Shown here one piece after another: positions 1-5,832 of a stretch of 9,094 nt of DNA. The stretch covers positions 1-9,094 of the forward strand of contig JADHXT010000114.1 of the NCBI GenBank assembly GCA_016782825.1, read 5' to 3'. The notes below the pieces were generated by a model. The model had not been told where the DNA came from. It made no database searches and was given only the letters and a program-made list of their open reading frames with translations. The position numbers were made by a program, and so were the translations under genes. This stretch comes from Candidatus Brocadiia bacterium (GTDB taxonomy: Bacteria; Planctomycetota; PUPC01; DSUN01). Every line of letters begins with the position of its first letter. Position 1 is the first letter of the stretch.

Positions 1-915
1 GTCATCCGCCTCGACACGGCTTCCTGCCTGGTGCTTTGCAACGGCGAGACCGTGCGGTGCACGCTGCCGGGTAAGTGGCGGCTGCGCCGCCGCGACCAGC
101 CGCGGGCGATCGCCGTGGGCGATGTCGTGACGTTCACCGTGCCGCCCGATGGCGACGCCGTGGTGGGCGAGGCGGGAGAGCGACACGGCGGCGTGCTGGC
201 CCGCAGGGCGGCGGGCGACCGGAACGTGCAGCAGATCGTGGCGGCCAATGTGGACCAGCTCGTGGTCGTTGCCTCCATCGAGGAGCCGCCGCTGAACCGC
301 CGCCTGGTCGACCGACTGGCCGTGTCGGGCGAGCACGGCGAGATGGACGTGGTGGTGTGCCTGAACAAGCTCGACCTGGTGGACCCCGCAGTGGTGGAGC
401 CTGTGCTGGCCGTCTACGCTGGCCTCGGCTACGGCATCCTGGCCACCAGCGTGGTTACGGGCGCGGGCATCGAGCCGTTTCGGGAGACGCTGCGCGAGAA
501 GACCTCCGTGCTGGCCGGCCCATCGGGCGCGGGCAAGTCGAGCCTGCTCAATGCGATCCAGCCCGGACTCGAACTGCGGGTCGGCGCCGTGAGCGACAGC
601 TCGCAGAAGGGCAAGCACACCACCACGGCCGTGTCGCTCCTGCCGCTGACCATGGGGGGCTACGTGGTGGACACACCGGGCATCCGCGAGTTTGCCCTCT
701 TCGACATCTGGCGCGGCGAGCTCAAGCACTACTTCCCCGAGCTGGCCGAGCGCTTCGGGCAGTGCCGCTTTGCCGACTGCTCTCATCGCGGCGAGCCGAA
801 CTGCGCCATCAAGGCGGCCGTGGACGCCGGGGAGATCGACGCCGAACGCTACGAGAGCTACTGCCGGATCTACGACACGCTGCCGGAATCGGACGGCGAC
901 TACCGCACAGGATAA
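1..915 (+). CDS. rsgA: Ribosome small-subunit-dependent GTPase RsgA, 5' end cut by window
   Basis: RsgA is a cytoplasmic GTPase that assists late maturation of the 30S ribosomal subunit. The frame is open from base 1, so the start codon and probably only a few residues of the N-terminal OB-fold lie upstream; the GTG at 31 is probably internal. Counting from that GTG (294 codons), the motifs come in the circularly permuted order typical of the family: G4 NKLD at 112-115 (bases 364-375), then the P-loop GPSGAGKS at 163-170 (517-540), then G3 DTPG at 214-217 (670-681). A C-terminal zinc site has the Cys-x4-Cys-x-His-x5-Cys pattern (C245, C250, H252, C258) followed by the usual helical tail. The OB part is seen in the VGDVVTF segment near residues 29-35. 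The gene ends with TAA, 11 nt before the next gene, so the two are probably co-transcribed. Nothing looks degraded, and identification is secure. Confidence 0.95.
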   Translation, partial: VIRLDTASCLVLCNGETVRCTLPGKWRLRRRDQPRAIAVGDVVTFTVPPDGDAVVGEAGERHGGVLARRAAGDRNVQQIVAANVDQLVVVASIEEPPLNRRLVDRLAVSGEHGEMDVVVCLNKLDLVDPAVVEPVLAVYAGLGYGILATSVVTGAGIEPFRETLREKTSVLAGPSGAGKSSLLNAIQPGLELRVGAVSDSSQKGKHTTTAVSLLPLTMGGYVVDTPGIREFALFDIWRGELKHYFPELAERFGQCRFADCSHRGEPNCAIKAAVDAGEIDAERYESYCRIYDTLPESDGDYRTG

Positions 916-926
916 CGGACGAACCC

Positions 927-1610
927 ATGGCTCCTTCCCTTGAGCCACAGCTCGGGGTCATCTTCGACCTCGACGGCGTGATGGTCGACAGCGAGCCGCT
1001 CCACGTCGAGGCGTGGCAGGCCCTCTTCGCCCGCGAGGGCCTCGAGGTGACACACGAGGAATACCACCACGGCATCGGCATGCTCGACGCCGACTGGATC
1101 GACTACCTGTTCGGCCGCCGCGGGCGCTCGACGGATGCCACATGGTGGCAGAACGAGAAGCGGCAGATTTACCGCGGCGTGCTGGCGGCAGCCGTGCGGC
1201 CGTTCCCGGGCGTGGTGGCGCTGGTGCGGCGGCTGCATGAGGCGGGCGTGGCTCTTGGCGTGGCGTCGAACTCGTGGCGGGAGAATATCGAGACCGTGCT
1301 CCACGCCACGGCCCTCACGCACTGCTTCGGCGTGCTGACGGGGAAGGAAGACGTGACGCGGCCGAAGCCACACCCCGAGCCCTACCTGACCACCGCCGCG
1401 AAGCTGGGGGTGCCGCCGCGGCACTGCACGGTGATCGAGGACTCCGATCTGGGCATCCAGGCGGCCAAGGCCGCGGGCATGCGATGTATAGCCGTGCCAA
1501 ACAGCCTGCCACCTGAGCGCCTGGCACAAGCGGATTGGATCGTGGATTCCCTGGACCGCACCGAAGCCGTGTGCAAGAGGGTCATGGGGGCGGGGGGGAG
1601 GGAGGGCTGA
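927..1610 (+). CDS. HAD superfamily hydrolase, beta-phosphoglucomutase-like subfamily
   Basis: This 227-residue protein is a HAD subfamily I enzyme, probably a soluble phosphatase or phosphomutase acting on a small sugar phosphate; the exact substrate cannot be read from sequence. Motif I is DLDG with D14 (nucleophile) and D16 (acid/base). Motif II is in the VASNS segment (112-116), motif III is K147 in RPKPHP, and motif IV is EDSDLG at 171-176 with the metal-binding E171/D172. The segment between motifs I and II (about 20-95) fits the helical C1 cap of the beta-PGM/phosphoglycolate phosphatase group. The ATG at 927 was chosen because motif I starts only 13 residues later; the open frame extends far upstream but there only shadows rsgA. 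The ribosome site is weak (AGGA 14 nt upstream), suggesting translational coupling to rsgA. The C-terminal GAGGREG is encoded by a G-tract run and may be recently altered or non-functional tail. Confidence 0.88.
   Translation: MAPSLEPQLGVIFDLDGVMVDSEPLHVEAWQALFAREGLEVTHEEYHHGIGMLDADWIDYLFGRRGRSTDATWWQNEKRQIYRGVLAAAVRPFPGVVALVRRLHEAGVALGVASNSWRENIETVLHATALTHCFGVLTGKEDVTRPKPHPEPYLTTAAKLGVPPRHCTVIEDSDLGIQAAKAAGMRCIAVPNSLPPERLAQADWIVDSLDRTEAVCKRVMGAGGREG
1586..1606 (+). other. Four G-tracts with 1-nt loops (potential G-quadruplex)
   Basis: Runs of 5, 7, 3 and 3 guanines (1586-1590, 1592-1598, 1600-1602, 1604-1606) are separated by single bases C, A and A. This satisfies the simplest parallel G-quadruplex pattern on the coding strand and therefore also in the mRNA. 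It sits in the last codons of the HAD gene, one base before its stop codon, and abuts the 20-bp repeat. A further six-G run lies at 1661-1666. The pattern is directly visible; folding and any role in stopping transcription or protecting the 3' end are inference. Confidence 0.6.
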
Positions 1611-1687
1611 CGGAACGGGAGGTCGGCTGTCGGAAAATCAGTGTGGCTGTCGGAAAATCAGGGGGGATGACGGAATGGGAGCGTGTC
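1608..1687. repeat. Tandem repeat, four 20-bp units (pattern A-B-B-A)
   Basis: Units begin at 1608, 1628, 1648 and 1668, exactly 20 bp apart, each opening TGWCGGAA. The two inner units share TGTCGGAAAATCAG over 14 bp, and with the preceding GGC they are identical over 17 bp (1625-1641 and 1645-1661). The outer units read TGACGGAACGGGAG and TGACGGAATGGGAG, one mismatch in 14. Unit 1 begins with the HAD stop codon TGA, and the last unit reaches the stop codon of the convergent methyltransferase (1686-1688). So the array fills the whole 75-nt convergent gap. The units are not palindromic, and there is no obvious intrinsic terminator. Confidence 0.8.
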
Positions 1688-2576
1688 AGCGGCGCTTCGT
1701 GCATACGAAGCCGGCCAGCTCTTCTACATAGGTGGGTTCGAGGCCGGCCGAGGAAAGGCGGTCTGCCACGCCGCGATGGATGTCCTTGTGCCCGCGTCGG
1801 GTGTAGGGCTCGCCCACGTAGTGGTAAAGCCGGCCGGTGGACCTCAGAACGCGGCTGATCTCGAAGTAGAACTGCCTGCCGTAGAGCTCGCCGGCTCGCG
1901 AGATATGGGGCGGGTCGTGCACGGCCGCGTCGAAGGAGCCGGCCGGCTCTCTCGAAAGGAACGAGGTGACGTCGTCGGCCAGCACGTCGATTCGGGAATC
2001 GAAGAAATACTCCTCCGACCACGGATTGAGCCGGGCCACCTCCAGCACGTCCATGTCGTACTCGACAGACACCACCCGGTCGGCGCCGAGCCGAGCGGCC
2101 CAGATGGCCGTGTATCCCAGGCCCCCGCACGTATCCAGCACGCGGTCGCCGGGGCGGACGACGGTACGCACGATGGCCTCTGCCTGCACGTAGGGGCAGC
2201 ATCCCTCGGTGCGGTGCATCTTCACGCCGCTGATCTCGAGAGTCGGCGCCGCGTCGGTGGCCATGAGTTTGTAGTAGTAGTTCCCGCGCCGCTCCACGGA
2301 CACGAGCTCACCATCCTGGAGGACAAAGACCTTCGAGCCGCGCCGCGAAATGGCCCGCAGGCTGTTCAGCGAAAGCTCGATACCGTTGGGCAGTATGGCC
2401 TTCTGCGCCTTGACCCGCACCACGGCGCGGCTGCGATTGAGGTCGAGCGACACCGTGATACGCCGATCCTTGGCCTTGGCGCGCGCGCCACGGAGGATCT
2501 CTCGCGCGATGGCTGGTGTGAAGTACAGACGTTGGGCGGGCGCGTCGTCCACGCCCACCATGTTGACATCCGGCAT
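1686..2576 (-). CDS. Class I SAM-dependent methyltransferase, archaeal-type COG2521-like family
   Basis: This gene encodes 296 residues. Residues 1-115 form an N-terminal region rich in short beta stretches, ending in ISGVKMHR (115-122). The rest is a Rossmann-fold methyltransferase. Motif I is VLDTCGGLGYTA (146-157) for SAM binding, and an acidic E172 closes strand 2. These are followed by NPWS (184-187), HDPP (220-223, in the place of the catalytic (D/N)PPY loop), AGELY (228-232) and HYVG (252-255). I recognise this motif set from a predicted methyltransferase family known mostly from archaea and distantly like spermine synthase; its substrate is unknown to me. The ATG at 2576 is preferred because GGAG lies 9 nt upstream and a good promoter ends at 2643. 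The open frame runs back to an ATG at 2795, but that start would lie upstream of the promoter. ATG 2561 is a weaker alternative. The gene stands alone, convergent with HAD and divergent from argB. Confidence 0.82.
   Translation of the reverse strand: MPDVNMVGVDDAPAQRLYFTPAIAREILRGARAKAKDRRITVSLDLNRSRAVVRVKAQKAILPNGIELSLNSLRAISRRGSKVFVLQDGELVSVERRGNYYYKLMATDAAPTLEISGVKMHRTEGCCPYVQAEAIVRTVVRPGDRVLDTCGGLGYTAIWAARLGADRVVSVEYDMDVLEVARLNPWSEEYFFDSRIDVLADDVTSFLSREPAGSFDAAVHDPPHISRAGELYGRQFYFEISRVLRSTGRLYHYVGEPYTRRGHKDIHRGVADRLSSAGLEPTYVEELAGFVCTKRR
1694..1711. other. Inverted repeat, 7-bp stem with 4-nt loop
   Basis: GCTTCGT (1694-1700) and ACGAAGC (1705-1711) pair perfectly around the loop GCAT. 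The hairpin lies within the last codons of the minus-strand methyltransferase, 5 nt from its stop codon. It could mark or protect the 3' end of converging transcripts, but neither strand has a T-tract after it, so I do not call it a Rho-independent terminator. Chance occurrence is possible. Confidence 0.35.
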
Positions 2577-2642
2577 CGTCCCCGGTCTCCGTGTGCTTCC
2601 GACCCGTTGCGGTCCCGAGCGTTCATGAAACGATTTCACCGT

Positions 2643-2671
2643 ACTATAGCAGCCGGACCACGGGAAGTCAA
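2643..2671 (-). promoter_or_regulatory. Sigma-70-type promoter for the methyltransferase
   Basis: Reading the minus strand, the -35 box TTGACT (2671-2666) is followed by a 17-nt spacer and the -10 box TATAGT (2648-2643). Each box differs from consensus by one base and the spacing is ideal. Transcription would begin near 2636, giving a leader of about 60 nt. Its position fixes the methyltransferase start at or below 2576. Confidence 0.75.
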
Positions 2672-2848
2672 CACAAAACACTAGGCCAAGGTGACTTGTG
2701 GCTATGAATGGCGATAAACGCGCAGGAAGCCGCGGGGATACAGGTCGACGTCCGGCGCAGGGCAAGATGTGTGGTGCTTCGGCGTAAGTGTCCATCAGAC
2801 AGCTTGTTATGAGGTTCTCTGTGATGTTGCACTGTGGGGTGTGTCAGA

Positions 2849-2876
2849 TTGACTTTCTGGCGTACTGGCGTATAAT
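2849..2876 (+). promoter_or_regulatory. Sigma-70-type promoter for the argB operon
   Basis: The -35 box TTGACT (2849-2854), a 16-nt spacer and a perfect -10 box TATAAT (2871-2876) form a near-consensus promoter, with a start expected near 2883. The spacer and first bases of the -10 box hold a direct repeat of CTGGCGTA (2857-2864 and 2865-2872). This is probably the main promoter for argB, argD and the genes behind them; no other strong promoter is visible downstream. Confidence 0.8.
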
Positions 2877-2950
2877 ATGAACTTCTAACGCCATCGTGCT
2901 GCTGCGGCCCACGCGAGCCGCCGCCCGTCCGCCCACCGAGGGGGATATCC

Positions 2951-3832
2951 GTGCAGACTGCAAGAGCCAAGGCGGCGGTGCTCATCGAAGCTCTGCCATA
3001 CATCCAGGAGTTCAGCGGGCGCACCGTCGTTGTGAAAGTCGGCGGCGCAGCGATGGACCGCGAGGACGACCTGTCCAATATGCTCCTGAGCGTGGTGTTC
3101 CTGAGCCAGGTGGGCATACGCCCCGTCCTGGTGCATGGCGGCGGCCCGGACATCAGCCGCGCCATGAAACAGGCAGGTAAGGAGCCCGTGTTCGTCCGCG
3201 GCCAGCGCGTGACCGACGCCGAGACGCTGGAGATCGTGGAGCGGGTGCTCGTGAACACCGTGAACCCCAGGCTCGTGGCCACGGTGGAGGCCTTGGGCGG
3301 GCGTGCCGTGGGCCTGCACACGCGAAACGGCGAGCCGCTGCTCGGCGAGAAGCTCTTGGGCGAGGCCGAGGATGGCTCGCCTGTGGACCTGGGCTCTGTG
3401 GGGCGGGTGGTGTCCGTGAGGACCCGGGTGATCGCGGCTGCCCTCGATGCCGGCGCGGTGCCGATCATCGCCCCCTTGGCCGTGGGCTGCGACGGCGGCG
3501 CGCTCAACTGCAACGCCGATGGCGTGGCGTGGAAGGTGGCCGCCGAGCTCAAAGCCGAGAAGCTGGTGCTGCTCTCCGACGTGCCGGGCATCCTGCGCGA
3601 CCCGCAGGACGAGACCAGCCTGATCTCGCACGTCACCCAAGCCGCGGTAGAGCAGTTGGAGGCCGACGGGGTAATCTCCGGGGGCATGCTACCCAAGGTG
3701 GATGCCTGCGTGCAGGCCGTGGCGGCCGGCGTCCACAAGGCCCACATGATCGACGGCCGTATCCCCCACGCGCTCCTGCTCGAGATCTTCACCGACAAGG
3801 GCGTGGGCACCGAGATAGTGAGAGAATCATGA
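2951..3832 (+). CDS. argB: Acetylglutamate kinase ArgB
   Basis: ArgB phosphorylates N-acetyl-L-glutamate with ATP, the second step of the acetylated arginine pathway, in the cytoplasm. The 293-residue protein has the amino-acid kinase fold. It shows VVVKVGGAAM (26-35) with the phosphate-binding lysine, the glycine-rich VHGGGPDI segment, NCNADGVAWKVAAEL with the substrate-site NAD, the LLSDVPGIL strand-loop, GGMLPKV, and the C-terminal DGRIPHALLLEIFT and GVGTEI. The N-terminal helix before the first strand (residues about 4-20, with LIEALPYI) is the element found in arginine-inhibited hexameric NAG kinases. Feedback inhibition by arginine is therefore likely (inference). Start: GTG at 2951 with GAGGGGG (2938-2944) ending 6 nt upstream. 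Its stop overlaps the argD start (ATGA at 3829-3832), so the two are translationally coupled. It is the first gene after the strong promoter. Confidence 0.96.
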   Translation: MQTARAKAAVLIEALPYIQEFSGRTVVVKVGGAAMDREDDLSNMLLSVVFLSQVGIRPVLVHGGGPDISRAMKQAGKEPVFVRGQRVTDAETLEIVERVLVNTVNPRLVATVEALGGRAVGLHTRNGEPLLGEKLLGEAEDGSPVDLGSVGRVVSVRTRVIAAALDAGAVPIIAPLAVGCDGGALNCNADGVAWKVAAELKAEKLVLLSDVPGILRDPQDETSLISHVTQAAVEQLEADGVISGGMLPKVDACVQAVAAGVHKAHMIDGRIPHALLLEIFTDKGVGTEIVRES

Positions 3833-5034
3833 CGACGCAGGAAACGATCGACGTCTTCGAGCGCTACGTGATCGCCAACTACACTCGGCAGCGCATCGTC
3901 GCCGTCCGCGGCGAAGGCAGCTATCTGTGGGACGCCGAGGGCAAGCGCTACCTCGACCTGTTCCCCGGCTGGGGCGTCGACGGCATCGGCCACTGCCACC
4001 CGCGGGTGGTCGAGGCCGTGCGCGAGCAGGCATCCAAGCTGCTGCACGTTGCCAACGTGCCGTTCTACATCGAGCAGCAGGGCCGCCTGGCGCAGCTCAT
4101 CGTCGAGCATTCGTTCGAGGGGCAGTGCTTCTTCTGCAACAGCGGCGCCGAGGCCAACGAGGCGGCCATCAAGCTGGCCCGCCGCTATGCCGCCGCACAG
4201 GCCGCCGAGGGCGTGAGCCCCGTGCGCTTCAAAGTGATCACCGCCTACAACTCGTTCCACGGCCGCACCCTCACCACCGTAGCGGCCACGGCGCAGCCCA
4301 AGTACCACGCCGGCTTCTACCCGCTGCCGCCGGGCTTCGTGCACGTGCCGTTCAACGACGCCGACGTGGTGGCCAAGGTGGCCGATGGCGAGACCTGCGC
4401 CGTCCTGGTCGAGCCCATCCAGGGCGAAGGCGGAGTGAACGTGCCCGACGACGACTACCTGCCCAAGCTCCGCCAGATCTGCGACGAGCGCGGCATACTG
4501 CTCATTCTCGACGAGGTGCAGACGGGCGTGGGCCGCACGGGCAAGTGGTTCGGCCACCAGCAGTGGGGCGTCGAGCCCGACATCATGACCCTGGCCAAAG
4601 CCTTGGGCGGGGGCATGGCCATCGGCGCCATCGAGGCCAAGCCCCACGTGGCCAAGCACCTGGTGCCCGGCAGCCACGCATCCACCTTTGGCGGCAACCC
4701 CATGGCCTGCGCGGGCGGCATCGCCACCTTCGAGGCCATCGAGGAGGAAGGCCTGCTGGCCAACGCCCAGCGCATCGGCGAGCAGATCAAGGCACGCGCC
4801 GCGGCCATGGCCCGGAAGGTGGGCTTCATCCGCGAGGTGCGCGGCATGGGCTGCATGATCGGCATCGAGCTCGGCCGTCCGGGCGCCGACATCGTGAACG
4901 CCTGCACGCAGCAGGGCCTGCTCATCAACTGCACCCACGACACCGTGCTCCGCATGCTCCCCTCGATGGCTTGCACCGTGGCCGAGATCGATGAGGGCAT
5001 GGACATCCTTGAGGGCGTCCTCACGGCCGTGTAG
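3829..5034 (+). CDS. argD: Acetylornithine aminotransferase ArgD
   Basis: ArgD is a PLP-dependent class III aminotransferase that converts N-acetylglutamate semialdehyde to N-acetylornithine with glutamate as donor. Some members also serve lysine synthesis as succinyl-DAP aminotransferase, which cannot be excluded. The 401-residue length is normal. Visible motifs are SGAEANEAAIKLAR (105-118, phosphate cup), FHGRT (143-147), EPIQGEGG (195-202), LDEVQTGVGRTG (227-238, with D228 contacting the PLP ring), K257 in LAKALGGG as the Schiff-base lysine, and STFGGNP (285-291). Near the C-terminus the usual LR-x-x-PPL segment reads LRMLPSM, a mild deviation. The ATG lies within the argB stop (4-nt overlap), which sets the start. 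rph follows 11 nt after the stop. With ArgB it provides two consecutive reactions; other arg genes must lie elsewhere. Confidence 0.94.
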   Translation: MTTQETIDVFERYVIANYTRQRIVAVRGEGSYLWDAEGKRYLDLFPGWGVDGIGHCHPRVVEAVREQASKLLHVANVPFYIEQQGRLAQLIVEHSFEGQCFFCNSGAEANEAAIKLARRYAAAQAAEGVSPVRFKVITAYNSFHGRTLTTVAATAQPKYHAGFYPLPPGFVHVPFNDADVVAKVADGETCAVLVEPIQGEGGVNVPDDDYLPKLRQICDERGILLILDEVQTGVGRTGKWFGHQQWGVEPDIMTLAKALGGGMAIGAIEAKPHVAKHLVPGSHASTFGGNPMACAGGIATFEAIEEEGLLANAQRIGEQIKARAAAMARKVGFIREVRGMGCMIGIELGRPGADIVNACTQQGLLINCTHDTVLRMLPSMACTVAEIDEGMDILEGVLTAV

Positions 5035-5048
5035 GGAGCCCCCTTTTG
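5033..5048 (+). promoter_or_regulatory. Shine-Dalgarno and TTG start deciding the rph N-terminus
   Basis: AGGGAG at 5033-5038 overlaps the argD stop codon TAG (5032-5034) and stands 7 nt before TTG at 5046-5048. No ATG or GTG start in this frame can supply the conserved first strand, so this site fixes the start of rph. The overlap suggests translational coupling to argD. Confidence 0.7.
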
Positions 5049-5798
5049 GCCAAGTGCAAGACCACAAGGCCCGATGGCCGCCTTCCCGACGCGTTGCGGC
5101 CCATCCGGATCACCCGTCGCTACACCAGCACCCCTCACGGCTCGGTGCTCATCAAGATGGGCAAGACCCACGTGCTGTGCACGGCCATGGTGGAGGGGGG
5201 CGTTCCCTCCTTCCTTCGCGACAAGCCGTGTGGCTGGGTGACGGCCGAGTATGGCATGCTCCCCGGCTCCACGCAGCGGCGGAAAAGCCGCGAAGCCAGC
5301 CTCGGCCGCGTGGAAGGGCGCACGCAGGAAATCAAGCGGCTCATCGGCCGCTCCATGCGCTCCGTCGTCGACCGCAGCGCTTTCCCCGGGCACACCATCT
5401 GGCTGGACTGTGATGTGCTCCAGGCCGATGGCGGCACCCGCACGGCATCGGTCACAGGGGCCTACGTGGCGCTCGTGGATGCGCTGGCGTGGATGAAGCG
5501 CCAGGGCATCATCGACCGCTTCCCGTTGCGTGCCATGGTGGCGGCCGTGAGCGTCGGCGTGGTGGACGGCCAGCCCTTGCTGGACCTCTGCTACCGCGAG
5601 GATTCCGCGGCCGAAGTGGACATGAACGTGGTGGCCACGGACGGCGGCGGCCTCATCGAGGTGCAGGGCACCGGCGAGCAGCGCCCCTTCACATCGCACG
5701 AACTCGACCAGATGCTCGCCTTGGCACGGCACGGTGCGAACCAGCTCTTCGCACTCCAGGCGAAGGCCCTGCGCTGGCGGAAGAAGCCGTGGGACTGA
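5046..5798 (+). CDS. rph: Ribonuclease PH (tRNA 3'-end phosphorolytic exoribonuclease)
   Basis: RNase PH removes nucleotides after the CCA end of tRNA precursors using inorganic phosphate. The 250-residue protein has the full family pattern. It begins RPDGR (8-12), followed by GKTHVLCTA (39-47), GWVTAEYGMLPGST (63-76), EGRTQEIKRLIGRS (90-103), the phosphate-site GGTRTAS (129-135), LLDLCYRED (178-186) and the acidic VDMN (191-194). The start is TTG at 5046: AGGGAG (5033-5038) ends 7 nt before it, no ATG or GTG lies in frame before the conserved RPDGR, and the next in-frame ATG (5157) would delete the first strands. The rare TTG may hold translation down. It is followed by rdgB, a pairing common in bacteria, which supports both calls. 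Confidence 0.95.
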   Translation: MAKCKTTRPDGRLPDALRPIRITRRYTSTPHGSVLIKMGKTHVLCTAMVEGGVPSFLRDKPCGWVTAEYGMLPGSTQRRKSREASLGRVEGRTQEIKRLIGRSMRSVVDRSAFPGHTIWLDCDVLQADGGTRTASVTGAYVALVDALAWMKRQGIIDRFPLRAMVAAVSVGVVDGQPLLDLCYREDSAAEVDMNVVATDGGGLIEVQGTGEQRPFTSHELDQMLALARHGANQLFALQAKALRWRKKPWD

Positions 5799-5812
5799 CT
5801 CGCCGGCTTGGC

Positions 5813-5827
5813 AAACCCACTGGGTTT
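5813..5827 (+). other. Short perfect hairpin in the rph-rdgB gap
   Basis: AAACCC (5813-5818), loop ACT and GGGTTT (5822-5827) form a 6-bp stem that ends 5 nt before the rdgB ATG at 5833, where a Shine-Dalgarno would be expected. No canonical ribosome site is present there. The stem could limit or gate rdgB translation (inference); it lacks a T-tract and is not a terminator. Confidence 0.4.
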
Positions 5828-5832
5828 CTGGC

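Larger units (their letters stand above)
2577..2950. other. Divergent intergenic region, methyltransferase / argB
   Basis: These 374 nt separate the two divergent starts and are less GC-rich than the genes. They contain a minus-strand promoter (2643-2671) with about 60 nt of leader before the methyltransferase, and a plus-strand promoter (2849-2876) with about 68 nt of leader before argB. Between the promoters (2672-2848) I see no convincing gene, RNA, riboswitch or strong hairpin. A 27-codon ORF at 2704-2787 has only a poor ribosome site. Confidence 0.75.

Noticed and set aside
75..926. Upstream extension of the HAD gene to give a 511-residue protein
   Set aside because: The extra part overlaps rsgA in another frame and is arginine/glycine-rich shadow sequence; HAD motif I lies just after the ATG at 927.
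1608..1687. CRISPR array
   Set aside because: The 20-bp period leaves no room for repeat plus spacer, there are only four diverged units, and no cas gene is near.
1694..1711. Rho-independent terminator between the convergent genes
   Set aside because: The 7-bp stem is real, but no T-tract follows on either strand and it lies inside coding sequence; I list it only as an inverted repeat.
2704..2787. A 27-codon plus-strand ORF in the divergent intergenic region
   Set aside because: Only AAGG at 12 nt spacing precedes it, its own promoter is lacking and the peptide has no recognisable feature.
2577..2795. N-terminal extension of the methyltransferase to an ATG at 2795
   Set aside because: The extension covers a near-consensus promoter (2643-2671) reading the same way and has no family similarity that I can see; ATG 2576 has a usable ribosome site.
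2668..5067. A 799-codon open frame on the minus strand opposite argB, argD and the methyltransferase promoter
   Set aside because: It lies antisense to clearly conserved genes, has low-complexity, His/Ala-rich composition and no recognisable motifs. Long antisense frames are expected in GC-rich coding DNA.
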